DNA from: Pelomonas sp. SE-A7
Lineage (GTDB): Bacteria > Pseudomonadota > Gammaproteobacteria > Burkholderiales > Burkholderiaceae_C
Length of the DNA stretch: 64,000 nt
Direction: 5' to 3'
Assembly (NCBI RefSeq): GCF_030345705.1
Contig: NZ_JAUASW010000003.1
Span: forward strand, 124,001-188,000
Part shown: positions 7,636-16,156 of the stretch, in pieces
Numbering within the stretch: the stretch's first letter is position 1
Layout of the letters: each line of letters opens with the position of its first letter
Position numbers and translations under genes: made by a program
The notes under the pieces: generated by a model
The model's input: the letters and a program-made list of their open reading frames with translations, nothing else
Databases searched by the model: none
What the model was told of the DNA's origin: nothing

Positions 7636-9531
7636 TCAGCGGCCGTACAGATAGCCCGGCAGCCACAGCGTCATGCCGGGCCACACGTACATGATCACCA
7701 TGCACAGGATCACCACCAGCATGTAGGGCATCATGCCGGCGAAGATCTGGTTCAGCGTCACATGCGGCGGGCTGACACCCTTCAGGTAGAAGGCCGACAT
7801 CGCCACCGGCGGGCTCAGGAAGGCCGCCTGCAGATTGACGAAGACCAGGGTGCCCCAGAGCATCGGGTCGATGCCGAAATGCTGCAGCAGCGGCAGGAAG
7901 ATGGGCACGAAGATCACGATGATCTCGGTCCATTCCAGCGGCCAGCCCAGCACGAAGATGATGGCCTGCGACAGCAGCATGAACTGCAGCGGCGTCAGGT
8001 CCAGCTTCAAGACCCATTGCTCGACCAGGGCCTGGCCGCCGAGCAGGGCGAACACGGCCGAGAACAGCGCCGAGCCGACGAACAGCCAGCAGACCATGGC
8101 CGTGGTCTTGGCGGTCAGGAACACCGCCTCCTTGATGCGCTGGAAATTCAGGGTGCCGGCCTGGAAGGCCATCAGGAAGGCGCCGGCCGCGCCCACCGCC
8201 GCCGACTCGGTGGCCGTGGTGATGCCGAACAGGATCACGCCCAGCACCACAAGCGTCAGGATGCCCAGCGGCATCACCGAGGACACGAGCATGCGCAGGA
8301 TCTCGAACTGCTCGGCGTCGAACTTCCAGTAGTACCAGGCCAGCAGCAGCAGGCTCAGGGCGCAGCTGATGGCGAAGCCGGTGTAGAAGGCCTGGGGCAC
8401 CGACTCGGGCTTGGGCACGTCGATCACTTCGCCCATGCGCTGCAGGCCGGTATCGGCGGCCGCACCGGGTGGCTCCTTCACGGCACCGGGAGGCTCCTGC
8501 ACGCCGCTGCTGCCGGGAGGCTCCTTCAGGGCGCCCGGTGGTTCCTGCAGACCGCCCGAGGCGCCGGGTGGCTCGGCCAGGCCGCCGCCGGCCGGGCGCG
8601 GTTCGGCCACCGTGGCCGTCACCGCGGGCGGGGCATTGGACTCGACCTTCTGCGTGTAGATGGTCACGTACCACCAGGTCGTGCCCAGGCACACGAGCGC
8701 CAGCCAGACCGGCACCAGGGCGCGCAACAAGCTGGCGACCACCCGGCCGTAGCCTATGCCCGCGGCGCGCGCGCGGCCTGGTGCGAGCAGCGACTTCAAG
8801 AGCGCCACGAGCATGCGCGGCGAGTAGTCGCTCGCCAGCTGTGCCACCCAGGGCGAGATCGGCGCACGCTGCTGCTCGATCGGCAGCTGCGGCGCGACCT
8901 TGGGGTTGAGCAGGGCCCAGCCGATCACGTAGACCAGGTAGAGAAACGCCAGGAAGAAGCCCGGGAACATGGCGGCCGCATAGAGCTTGACCACCGACTG
9001 CCCGGCCACCGCGGCGTAGACGATGATCATCACCGAGGGCGGGATCAGGATGCCCAGCGTGCCGCCGGCGGTGATCACGCCCGAAGCCAGGCGCACGTCG
9101 TAGCCGGCGTTGAGCATGGGCCGCATCGCGATCACGCCCATCAGCACCACCACGGCGCCCACCAGGCCCGAGGCAATGCCCCAGAAGGTGCAGATCACCA
9201 GCGTGGTCACGGCCAGCGAGCCGGGCAGGCGGCGGAAGGCCAGCTGTACGCTGTGGAACATCTTGTCGACCAGGGCGCCACGCTCCATCACGTAGCCCAT
9301 CAAGACGAACAGCGGAATCGACAGCAGGGTGTCGTTGTTCATCGCCCCGTAGGCACGCTGCACCATCAGGTCGAACACATGGTTGTTCCACCAGGCCGTG
9401 CCAGGGTCGTAGAAGGCGACGAAGCCGAACATCATCCCGAGGCCCATCAGCGTGAAGGCGGTGGGGAAGCCCAGCATGATCACGACGACGATCAGGCACA
9501 GCATGGTGAGGCCGAGCGCGGCATTGCTCAT
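7636..9531 (-). CDS. TRAP transporter large permease (DctM family) with long EPPG-repeat insertion
   Basis: Ion-driven uptake channel subunit of a tripartite TRAP system; 631 residues, about 200 more than a typical DctM. It is strongly hydrophobic with family signatures such as LGFPTAFTLMGLGMMFG, GILIPPSVMIIVYA and GITTATESAAVGAAGAFLM. The extra length sits mid-protein: two additional hydrophobic stretches and a Pro/Gly-rich segment (about residues 318-357) with five EPPG units. Long DctM proteins of this kind are known in betaproteobacteria (FcbT-type). The ATG at 9531 follows the small-permease stop by one base, indicating translational coupling. The substrate is not evident; a carboxylate or aromatic acid is a guess. 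Confidence 0.9.
   Translation of the reverse strand: MSNAALGLTMLCLIVVVIMLGFPTAFTLMGLGMMFGFVAFYDPGTAWWNNHVFDLMVQRAYGAMNNDTLLSIPLFVLMGYVMERGALVDKMFHSVQLAFRRLPGSLAVTTLVICTFWGIASGLVGAVVVLMGVIAMRPMLNAGYDVRLASGVITAGGTLGILIPPSVMIIVYAAVAGQSVVKLYAAAMFPGFFLAFLYLVYVIGWALLNPKVAPQLPIEQQRAPISPWVAQLASDYSPRMLVALLKSLLAPGRARAAGIGYGRVVASLLRALVPVWLALVCLGTTWWYVTIYTQKVESNAPPAVTATVAEPRPAGGGLAEPPGASGGLQEPPGALKEPPGSSGVQEPPGAVKEPPGAAADTGLQRMGEVIDVPKPESVPQAFYTGFAISCALSLLLLAWYYWKFDAEQFEILRMLVSSVMPLGILTLVVLGVILFGITTATESAAVGAAGAFLMAFQAGTLNFQRIKEAVFLTAKTTAMVCWLFVGSALFSAVFALLGGQALVEQWVLKLDLTPLQFMLLSQAIIFVLGWPLEWTEIIVIFVPIFLPLLQHFGIDPMLWGTLVFVNLQAAFLSPPVAMSAFYLKGVSPPHVTLNQIFAGMMPYMLVVILCMVIMYVWPGMTLWLPGYLYGR
8461..8578 (-). 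repeat. In-frame tandem repeat encoding five EPPG units inside the TRAP large permease
   Basis: Five imperfect copies of a GGCTCC-type unit preceded by CCGGG(T/A) on the plus strand, spaced irregularly (about 18-30 bases). They are read on the minus strand as EPPG, separated by spacers such as ASGGLQ, ALK, SSGVQ and AVK. All copies stay in frame, so this is a coding minisatellite-like array. Confidence 0.8.
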
Positions 9532-9532
9532 G

Positions 9533-10183
9533 TCAGCCCCCCAGGCGCTGGCGCGCCGCCTCGTCAATGTCCTTGGCCTTCTCTATCGCCTCGCGCGCGG
9601 CCTCGGCATCGACGTGCTGGCTGGCCGACAGCTGCTGCTCGACCACGTCGATCTCCTCGGCATCCTTGAGCCGCGGCGGCCACTGCCCGCTGCGGATGCA
9701 GACCACGCAGCGCAGGATCTCCGACAGGCCCTGCATCAGCACCATGGCGCCGGCCAGCGGGATGATGTACTTGAACGGATAGACCGGCAGCGGCGTCGCG
9801 TTGAAGGTGTGCTCGCGGATCGCCAGCGATTCGCCGGCATAGGTCCAGCCGCTCCAGGTCAGTGCACACACGCCGGGCAGGAAGAACAGCAGGTACAGCA
9901 CGCAGTCCAGCGAGGCCTGGGTGCGCGGCTTCATGCTGCCGTAGAGGAAGTCGCCGCGCACATGGCCGTCATGGGCCAGGGTGTAGGCACCGCCCATCAT
10001 GAACAGCGTGCCGTAGAGCATGTTGCTGGCGTCGAACACCCAGGCCGTGGGCATGTTCAGGGCATAGCGCTTGAACACCTCGGCCACCACCAGCAGCATC
10101 AGCGCGACGATCAGCCAGGAGAAGGCCTTGCCCACCCAGGTGCTGATGCCATCGGCGGTGTGCAGAAGCTTCTGTACCGTCAT
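9533..10183 (-). CDS. TRAP transporter small permease (DctQ family)
   Basis: Small membrane subunit pairing with the large permease; 216 residues with about four membrane helices (LIVALMLLVVAEVFKRYAL near 25-43 and YIIPLAGAMVLMQGLSEIL near 140-158 are clear). The loop signature GGAYTLAHDGHVRGDFLYG matches the family (typically GAAYALRxGxHVRVD). An acidic, probably helical cytoplasmic tail of about 50 residues (EEIDVVEQQLSASQ onward) extends beyond the usual length. It sits between the binding-protein and large-permease genes, and its stop codon is one base from the next ATG. Confidence 0.9.
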   Translation of the reverse strand: MTVQKLLHTADGISTWVGKAFSWLIVALMLLVVAEVFKRYALNMPTAWVFDASNMLYGTLFMMGGAYTLAHDGHVRGDFLYGSMKPRTQASLDCVLYLLFFLPGVCALTWSGWTYAGESLAIREHTFNATPLPVYPFKYIIPLAGAMVLMQGLSEILRCVVCIRSGQWPPRLKDAEEIDVVEQQLSASQHVDAEAAREAIEKAKDIDEAARQRLGG

Positions 10184-10204
10184 CCGGACCCCCCAACGAT
10201 GGAA

Positions 10205-10236
10205 TCAAGAAACAAGGCCCGCCTGGAGCGGGCCTT
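10205..10236 (-). terminator. Stem-loop between the TRAP binding-protein gene and the permease genes
   Basis: Read on the minus strand: AAGGCCCGC, five-base loop, GCGGGCCTT, then GTTTCTTGATTCC (stem 10214-10222 with 10228-10236). It lies 8 bases past the stop of the binding-protein gene and 23 bases or more before the small-permease start. It looks like a partial terminator or a 3'-end stabiliser that would make more binding protein than permease. Confidence 0.65.
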
Positions 10237-10243
10237 GGTCTCA

Positions 10244-11368
10244 TCAGCCGCGTCTGCCGAAATAGTGGTTCCAGGCCATCTTGAAATCAACGAGATAGTC
10301 GTTCTGCCACTGGCCGGCGCGCTGGGCGAAGGCGCGCTGGCTGTCCAGCACCTTCTTGAACAGCGGGTTCTCGGCCGACTTCTTGGCGATCACCTTGTCC
10401 CAGGACTCCAGCTGGTTGCGCAGGATGGCGTCCGGCGTCTTGTAAAAGGCCACGCCGGCCTTCTTCAGCTCGGCATAGTCGCTGGAGTTGCGCTCGATGG
10501 CTTTCCAGCTCATGTCGGCGCTGGCCGCCTGGACCGCATAGTCGATGATCTTCTTCAGCTCGGCCGGCAGCGCGTTGTACTTGGTCTTGTTGAACAGGAT
10601 CTCGAACTGTTCGGTGCTCTGGTGGAAGCTCTGCAGCATGCAGTTCTTGGCCACGTCAGGGAAGCCGAGCGAACGGTCGCTGGAGGCGTTGTTGAACTCG
10701 GCTGCGTCGATCAGGCCGCGGTCCAGGGCCGGCACGATCTCGGCACCGGGCAGCGGGTTCACCGCCGCGCCCTGCTCGGTGTAGAGGTCCACCGCCAGAC
10801 CCACGGTGCGGAACTTGATGCCCTTCATCTGCTCCAGGTTGGCCACCGGCTTCTTGAACCAGCCGTAGGGCTGGGTCGGCATGGGGCCATACAGGTAGGA
10901 CATCACATCCATGTTGATGGCCTTGTAGATCTCCTGCAGCAGGGCCTCGCCGCCGCCGTAGTAGTGCCAGGACAGCAGCATGTTGGGGTCCATGCCGAAG
11001 CCCGGTCCCGAACCCCACAGGGCCAGCGCCGAGTTCTTGCCGTAGTGGTAGGCCACCACGCCATGACCGCCATCCAGCGTGCCCTTGTTGACCGCGTCCA
11101 GAAGCTGGAAGGCCGGCACGACCGAGCCCGAGGGCAGCACCTCGATCTTGAGCCGGCCGCCAGCCATCTCGTTGACCTTCTTGGCGAAGTCGTTGGCGTA
11201 CTCGTGGAAGATGTCCTTGGCCGGCCAGGTCGACTGGAAGCGAAGGTTGACGGTCTCGGCCCGCGAGATCATCGGCGCGGCCAGGGCGCCGGCCGCCGCG
11301 GTGCCGGTGGCGGCATGTTTCAGAAAGCGCCGACGCGAAGCCGGTGCGAGGTCTTTCTTCTCACTCAT
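10244..11368 (-). CDS. TRAP transporter periplasmic solute-binding protein (DctP family), Tat-exported
   Basis: Captures the substrate in the periplasm for the adjacent permease; 374 residues. The start at 11368 is backed by AGGAGA just upstream; earlier in-frame codons lack this. The N-terminus has a twin-arginine signal (SRRRFLKHAATG, then hydrophobic AAGALAAPMISRA), so it is probably exported folded. Family hallmarks are FQSTWPAKDIFHEYANDFAKK, LEVLPSG-like IEVLPSGSVV, and MKGIKFRTVGLAVDLY, which carries the conserved ligand-contacting Arg. First gene of the TRAP operon. The sequence resembles the branch annotated for mannitol/chloroaromatic acids, but the ligand cannot be decided. Confidence 0.92.
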   Translation of the reverse strand: MSEKKDLAPASRRRFLKHAATGTAAAGALAAPMISRAETVNLRFQSTWPAKDIFHEYANDFAKKVNEMAGGRLKIEVLPSGSVVPAFQLLDAVNKGTLDGGHGVVAYHYGKNSALALWGSGPGFGMDPNMLLSWHYYGGGEALLQEIYKAINMDVMSYLYGPMPTQPYGWFKKPVANLEQMKGIKFRTVGLAVDLYTEQGAAVNPLPGAEIVPALDRGLIDAAEFNNASSDRSLGFPDVAKNCMLQSFHQSTEQFEILFNKTKYNALPAELKKIIDYAVQAASADMSWKAIERNSSDYAELKKAGVAFYKTPDAILRNQLESWDKVIAKKSAENPLFKKVLDSQRAFAQRAGQWQNDYLVDFKMAWNHYFGRRG

Positions 11369-11574
11369 CACGGTCTCCTTGGTTCGTTCTCTGCGTGCTT
11401 GCGCCACCGTGCCGTCGAGCCGGCCCGGGCGCCAAGTCGAATATCAAAGCCGCTACCGGCAGCGGCAAGTGGGTAAACCCGGTTGCACGGCCGCGGTGCC
11501 GGATCGCGTTGGCACAGTTGCCCCCGGGCCGGCGCTCTTGACGCCAGTGCGCAGCTCGCGCATCGTCGCCCGCC

Positions 11575-12639
11575 ATGAACGAACGTCGATGGCGGGATCC
11601 GAAGCGCTGGTGGTGGCTGCTGTCGCCGGCCCTGCCCTTGCTGGTCGCCTCGCACCTGCTGCGCTTCATCGAGTCCGGCCAGACGCGGTGGCTGTTCCTG
11701 ATGAGCCTGTTCATGTATGGCGTCGTGCCGCTCATGGATGCGCTGCTGGGGCTCGACAAGGGCAATCCGCCCGAGTCGGCCACGGCCGAGCTGGCAGGCT
11801 CGGTCTGGTACCGCGCCATCGTGGTCGCCTATGTGCCCTCGCAGCTGGCCGCCACCGGGCTCGGCGCCTGGATTGCGGCCACGCTGCCGCTGGACGGCTG
11901 GCAATGGCTGGGCCTGGTGCTCAGCGTCGGCGGCATCAATGGCATTGCGATCAACACGGCCCATGAGCTGGGCCACAAGCAGCCTCGCTGGGAGCGGGCC
12001 CTGGCCCTGGTGACGCTGGCGCCGGTGGCCTATGGCCATTTCTTCGTCGAGCACAACCGCGGCCACCATCGCCGCGTCGCCACCCGCGAAGACCCGGCCA
12101 GCGCCCGGCTGGGCGAGAGCTTCTGGGCCTTCCTGCCCCGCACCGTGCTCGGCAGCCTGCGCTCGGCCTGGCAGCTGGACCGCCGCCAATGCCTGCAGGC
12201 CTGGGCCCTGAGCCTGGTGCTGTACGCCGGTCTGGTGGCCTGGCTGGGCCTCGCCGTCCTGCCCTTCCTGCTGGTCCAGGCGGCCTATGGCATCTCGCTG
12301 CTGGAGGTCGTCAACTACATCGAACACTACGGCCTGCTGCGCAGCCGCGGTGCCGACGGCCGGGTCCAGCGCTGCGGGCCCGAACATTCCTGGAACTCGG
12401 ACCACAGGGTGTCCAACCTGTTCCTTTACCAGCTGCAGCGCCACAGCGACCACCATGCCCACCCGGGCCGGCGCTACCAGCTGCTGCGGCATTTCGACAG
12501 CAGCCCGCAGCTGCCCATGGGCTATGCCGGCATGCTGCTGCTGGCCTACCTGCCGCCCTTGTGGTTCCGGGTCATGGATCCGCGGGTGCTGGCCCATTAC
12601 GGGGGGGACCGAAGGCGGGCCAACCTTCAAATCATCTGA
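11575..12639 (+). CDS. Alkane 1-monooxygenase-like membrane di-iron hydroxylase (AlkB family)
   Basis: Integral-membrane non-haem di-iron oxygenase, 354 residues. It has paired hydrophobic helices and the full histidine set: NTAHELGHK (near 125), EHNRGHHRRV (near 158), NYIEHYGL (near 246) and LQRHSDHHAHP (near 290). NYIEHYGL and HELGHK point to AlkB/xylene-monooxygenase rather than fatty-acid desaturases. No rubredoxin domain or rubredoxin gene is visible nearby, so its electron donor must come from elsewhere. A cytochrome b561 gene follows after 83 bases. The substrate is unknown. Confidence 0.85.
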   Translation: MNERRWRDPKRWWWLLSPALPLLVASHLLRFIESGQTRWLFLMSLFMYGVVPLMDALLGLDKGNPPESATAELAGSVWYRAIVVAYVPSQLAATGLGAWIAATLPLDGWQWLGLVLSVGGINGIAINTAHELGHKQPRWERALALVTLAPVAYGHFFVEHNRGHHRRVATREDPASARLGESFWAFLPRTVLGSLRSAWQLDRRQCLQAWALSLVLYAGLVAWLGLAVLPFLLVQAAYGISLLEVVNYIEHYGLLRSRGADGRVQRCGPEHSWNSDHRVSNLFLYQLQRHSDHHAHPGRRYQLLRHFDSSPQLPMGYAGMLLLAYLPPLWFRVMDPRVLAHYGGDRRRANLQII

Positions 12640-12722
12640 ACCATGGCATCAAGCCCGGTGAACCGCCGGGCCCCGGCGGCGGCCGACACTGGGTCCATTC
12701 GCAACCCACCCCGGACCGCCTC

Positions 12723-13277
12723 ATGCCGCAGCCAGCCACCATCGCCCCCGAGCAGCGCTACAGCCTGCCGGCCATGGTCCTGCACTGGCTGCTGGCCCTG
12801 GCCATCGTCGGCGCCTTCGGCGTGGGCCTGTACATGACCGGCCTGCCGTTCTCGCCGGCCCGGCTCAAGCTCTACAACTGGCACAAGTGGGCCGGCGTGA
12901 GCATCCTGCTGCTGTCCGGCCTGCGCCTGCTGTGGCGCCTCTACCGCCAGCCGCCGGCCGACCTGGTCATGCCCGAGTGGCAAGCCCGCGCCGCCCACTG
13001 GACCCATGGCCTGCTGTACGCCCTGTTCTTCGCCGTGCCCCTGGCCGGCTGGGCCTACAGCTCGGCGGCCGGCTTCCCGGTGGTCTGGTTCGGCCTCGTG
13101 CCGCTGCCCGACCTGGTGAGCCCGGACAAGGCACTGGCCGACAGCCTGAAACTGGCCCACAAGCTGCTGGCCTATGGCCTGGGCCTGCTGGTCCTGGCCC
13201 ATCTGGGCGCCGCCCTCAAGCACCATTTCGTCGACCGCGACGGCTTGCTGCAGCGCATGCTGCCGGCCTTTCGCTGA
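12723..13277 (+). CDS. Cytochrome b561 (YceJ-like)
   Basis: Di-haem inner-membrane quinol-dependent electron carrier of 184 residues with four membrane helices. Helix 1 (SLPAMVLHWLLALAIVGAFG) has its haem-ligating His; others are in YNWHKWAGV, AHWTHGLLYALFF and LAHKLLAYGLGLLVLAHLGAALKHH. The N-terminus RYSLPAMVLHW is typical of the small b561 family. It is followed 17 bases later by a YceI gene, the same pairing as yceJ-yceI in enterobacteria, so the two probably act together on isoprenoid quinones or periplasmic electron transfer. Confidence 0.9.
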   Translation: MPQPATIAPEQRYSLPAMVLHWLLALAIVGAFGVGLYMTGLPFSPARLKLYNWHKWAGVSILLLSGLRLLWRLYRQPPADLVMPEWQARAAHWTHGLLYALFFAVPLAGWAYSSAAGFPVVWFGLVPLPDLVSPDKALADSLKLAHKLLAYGLGLLVLAHLGAALKHHFVDRDGLLQRMLPAFR

Positions 13278-13294
13278 ACCCTCGGAGACCTGAG

Positions 13295-13906
13295 ATGAAG
13301 ACCCTGTCCACCGCGGCCCTGGCCCTGGCATCCGCCCTGGTGATGGCCACCGCCGGCGCCCCCTGCGCCCTGGCCGCGCAGGCCAAGCCGGCCGCTGCCG
13401 CCGCGGCGCCGGCCCTCCAGGCCGCCCAGAGCGAGTTGCTGTTCGTTGCCAAGCAGATGAATGTGCCCATCGAGGGCCGCTTCAAGCGCTTCGACGCCCA
13501 GCTGAGCTTCGACCCCAGGAAGCCCGAGGCCGCCAAGGTGGCGTTCACGATCGAGCTGGCCAGCGCCACGCTGGGCGCGCCCGAATTCGATGCCGAGCTG
13601 GCCAAGGCGCCCTGGTTCGACAGCAAGCGCCTGCCCCAGGCCCAGTTCCAGAGCACGGCCGTCAAGGCCCTGGGCGGCGGCCGCTACGAGGTGGCGGGCA
13701 AGCTGAGCATCAAGGGACTGAGCCGCGACGTCACCGTTCCCCTGGCCCTGGCCCAGGCCGGCGGCACGACGACGGCCAGCGGCGCCTTCCTGCTCAAGCG
13801 CCTGGAATTCAAGATCGGCGACGGCGAATGGGCCGACACCTCGATGGTCGCCAACGACGTGCAAGTGAAGTTCAAGCTGGCTTTCAGCGGCATCGCACCG
13901 CTGTGA
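13295..13906 (+). CDS. YceI family periplasmic protein, copy 1
   Basis: Lipocalin-like beta-barrel of 203 residues with a Sec signal (MKTLSTAALALASALVMATA onward, cleavage near the AQAKPA segment) and an Ala/Pro-rich linker before the barrel. Barrel strands include SELLFVAKQMNVPIEGRFKR, FDSKRLPQAQFQST and VAGKLSIKGLSRDVTVP. Family members bind isoprenoid quinones or polyprenyl chains. The canonical D/S-x-x-H-S opening is absent here (QSELLFVAKQM), so it is a divergent member. GGAGA lies seven bases before the ATG. A second YceI gene follows. Confidence 0.88.
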   Translation: MKTLSTAALALASALVMATAGAPCALAAQAKPAAAAAAPALQAAQSELLFVAKQMNVPIEGRFKRFDAQLSFDPRKPEAAKVAFTIELASATLGAPEFDAELAKAPWFDSKRLPQAQFQSTAVKALGGGRYEVAGKLSIKGLSRDVTVPLALAQAGGTTTASGAFLLKRLEFKIGDGEWADTSMVANDVQVKFKLAFSGIAPL

Positions 13907-13967
13907 CCAAGCACCCAAGCCCCCTGTTGTTCCCCTCCTCCTCCAGTTCCACAAGGAAACCCGCACC

Positions 13968-14537
13968 ATGCTGAAGAAAGCCCTCGCCCTGGCCGCCCTG
14001 GCCGCTGCCGGTCTGGCCCAGGCCGAAACCGCGACCTACGCCATCGAGCCCAGCCACACCTACGCCACCTTCGAGATCCCGCATTTCGGCGTCTCGACCA
14101 ACCGCGGCCGCTTCGAGAAGAAGGAAGGCACGGTCACCATCGACAGCGCCAGCAAGACGGGCAAGGTCGAGATCAGCTTCGACATGAACGGCATCAACAC
14201 CGGTTCGGCCGGCTTCGACAAGCACCTCAAGAGCGAGGACTTCTTCGACGTGGCCAAGTTCCCCAGCGCCAAGTTCGTCGGCGACAAGTTCGTCTTCAAC
14301 GGCGACAAGGTCGTCGAAGTCGCCGGCCAGCTGACCATGAAGGGCAAGACCGCCCCGATGACGCTCAAGGCCAGCAACTACGGCTGCTACATGAACCCGA
14401 TGTTCAAGCGCGAGGTCTGCGGCGGCGATTTCGTGGCCACCATCGACCGCACCCAGTGGGGCGTGGACTACGGTCTGGCCTGGGGCTTCGCCAAGGACGT
14501 CAAGCTGGTGATCCAGGTCGAGGCGGTCAAGCAGTAA
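13968..14537 (+). CDS. YceI family periplasmic protein, copy 2
   Basis: Canonical YceI protein of 189 residues: Sec signal ending LAQAE, then the family opening YAIEPSHTYATFEIPHFGVS, TNRGRFEKKEGTVTID, and FFDVAKFPSAKFVGDKF. It differs clearly from copy 1, which is longer at the N-terminus and lacks this opening. The two are likely separate specialists rather than a fresh duplication. It ends the b561/YceI/YceI unit, with a terminator 43 bases past the stop. The periplasmic isoprenoid-binding role is inferred from the family. Confidence 0.93.
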   Translation: MLKKALALAALAAAGLAQAETATYAIEPSHTYATFEIPHFGVSTNRGRFEKKEGTVTIDSASKTGKVEISFDMNGINTGSAGFDKHLKSEDFFDVAKFPSAKFVGDKFVFNGDKVVEVAGQLTMKGKTAPMTLKASNYGCYMNPMFKREVCGGDFVATIDRTQWGVDYGLAWGFAKDVKLVIQVEAVKQ

Positions 14538-14579
14538 CAAGCCCCCGACGGCGTCCGTCCGTGACGCAGTTCACAGACC

Positions 14580-14606
14580 AAGGCCCGCCCTCCCGGCGGG
14601 CCTTTT
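14580..14606 (+). terminator. Rho-independent terminator after the YceI pair
   Basis: AAGGCCCGCC (14580-14589), loop CTCCC, GGCGGGCCTT (14595-14604), continuing into a short T-run. Perfect 10-bp stem, 43 bases after the stop codon. Confidence 0.85.
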
Positions 14607-14740
14607 CATTGGGGTGCCACCGTGCGCGCGGCCTGTCGCCGATTAATGCAGCTGGTCACGCGGCTCGCACGGCGCATCGCCCGGGCGTCGAGCGGGGCGG
14701 CCAGGCTGCGTACAGTCCGGCCCAACGACAAGGTTTTCCC

Positions 14741-16156
14741 ATGAGCGCCACCCTCCCCACCAACCCGACCCCCTACCAGCGCTGGCAGCATTTCTCGGCC
14801 CTGGCGCTGCGGGCGTTCCACCTGTACGCCGGCTGGCTGGTGGGCATCAGCTGGAAGCGCTTCACCCTGCTGGCCGTGGCCCTGATCATCGGCGCCAACG
14901 TGCTGCAGCATCTGCCGCCGTTCAATTTCCGCTGGGAATCGGGCCGCGAGGAGATCCTGCCCGACCTGCCCAAGATCCCCAAGGCGCCCAAGCGGACCAG
15001 CGACAAGCTGCCGATCAACGTCGACAAGCCCATCCACTACGAGATCAGCATCGACGACAAGGGCCTGCGCATCGAGCCCCGTCAGGCCCCGGCCGGCAGC
15101 GCCAGCGGCGCCTCGGCACCGACGCTCAGCGAAGACGAGCTCAAGGACCTGCCCAGCATCGCCATCGACCTGCCCAAGGGCGTGGACCGTGCCGAACTGC
15201 GCCGCGCCGTCGAGGAAACCCGCAAGGCCATCGAAGAAACCGTGCGTGACGCCCGCCAGCGGGCCCGCGAACAGGCCCTAGACGAGGCCCGCGACCAGCT
15301 CGAGGAAGCCCGCTCGGCCATCATCGAGGCCAACCGCCACGAGCCCCGCTACCGCATCTTCTACAGCAAGCTCGGTGACTTCCTGGATGAGCTGGCCTTC
15401 CTGATCGTGCTGTCCTCGGCCGTGATCAAGGCCATGTACAAGAGCCGCATCGTGGCCGAGTTCAAGGCCGCCAAGGCCACCGAAACCGCCGAGGCCGAGT
15501 CGCTGAAGCGCCAGGTCGTCGAGGCCCGCATGGCCGCGATGCAGGCCCAGGTCGAGCCGCATTTCCTGTTCAACACCCTGGCCTCGATCGACCACCTGAT
15601 CGAGACCGACCCGGCCCGCGCCTCGCAGATGCAGAAGAACCTGATCGCCCTGCTGCGCGCCTCGATGCCCACCATGCGGGAAGCCAATGCCACCGGCGGC
15701 GTGCGCGAACTGGGCCGCGAGATCAACGTGATCCGCCCCTACCTGGAGATCCTCAAGGTCCGCATGGAAGAGCGCCTGCAGACCGAGATCGACGTGCCCG
15801 AGGGCCTGCTGTCGGCCGAGTTCCCGCCGATGATGATCCAGGGCCTGGTCGAGAACGCAATCAAGCATGGCCTGGAACCCAAGGCCGAGGGCGGCAGCCT
15901 CAAGGTCAAGGCCGAGATCGTGCACGGCAAGCTGCAGGTCACCGTGGCCGACACCGGCCTGGGCTTCGGCCGGGCCGCCACTTCGGGCACCGGCGTGGGC
16001 CTGGCCAATATCCGCGAACGACTGTCCCTGCTGTATGGCAGCAAGGGCACGGTCACCATCACCGAGAACCAGCCGAGCGGCACCGTGGTCACCATTGCCG
16101 TGCCCTACCGCAGCCGATCGGAAGACGAACCCAAGAGCGAAGGAGCGAAAGCATGA
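14741..16156 (+). CDS. LytS/YehU-type sensor histidine kinase with charged coiled-coil sensor
   Basis: Membrane histidine kinase of 471 residues. A first membrane helix (about 35-55, FTLLAVALIIGANVLQ) is followed by about 150 residues rich in Glu/Arg/Ala heptads (EETRKAIEETVRDARQRARE), then a second hydrophobic stretch (about 210-228, LAFLIVLSSAVIKAMY). The His_kinase domain holds EPHFLFNTLASIDH with the phosphorylatable His near residue 274. The ATPase has ENAIKHG near 371, VADTGLGFG and GTGVGLANIRERL. Its stop overlaps the next ATG (ATGA), and a LytTR regulator follows, forming a complete two-component unit. The signal is unknown. Confidence 0.9.
   Translation: MSATLPTNPTPYQRWQHFSALALRAFHLYAGWLVGISWKRFTLLAVALIIGANVLQHLPPFNFRWESGREEILPDLPKIPKAPKRTSDKLPINVDKPIHYEISIDDKGLRIEPRQAPAGSASGASAPTLSEDELKDLPSIAIDLPKGVDRAELRRAVEETRKAIEETVRDARQRAREQALDEARDQLEEARSAIIEANRHEPRYRIFYSKLGDFLDELAFLIVLSSAVIKAMYKSRIVAEFKAAKATETAEAESLKRQVVEARMAAMQAQVEPHFLFNTLASIDHLIETDPARASQMQKNLIALLRASMPTMREANATGGVRELGREINVIRPYLEILKVRMEERLQTEIDVPEGLLSAEFPPMMIQGLVENAIKHGLEPKAEGGSLKVKAEIVHGKLQVTVADTGLGFGRAATSGTGVGLANIRERLSLLYGSKGTVTITENQPSGTVVTIAVPYRSRSEDEPKSEGAKA

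Noticed and set aside
8461..8578. Repeat array considered as CRISPR
   Set aside because: Units are short, irregularly spaced and all in frame within a coding sequence; no identical repeats with unique spacers.
7552..9669. A 705-codon plus-strand frame rich in His, Gln and Arg over the TRAP permease
   Set aside because: Antisense shadow of the DctM gene, whose hydrophobic helices are unmistakable.
11508..11525. Sigma-54-like TGGCAC-AG-TTGC upstream of the AlkB-like gene
   Set aside because: The two elements are far too close together for a sigma-54 promoter.
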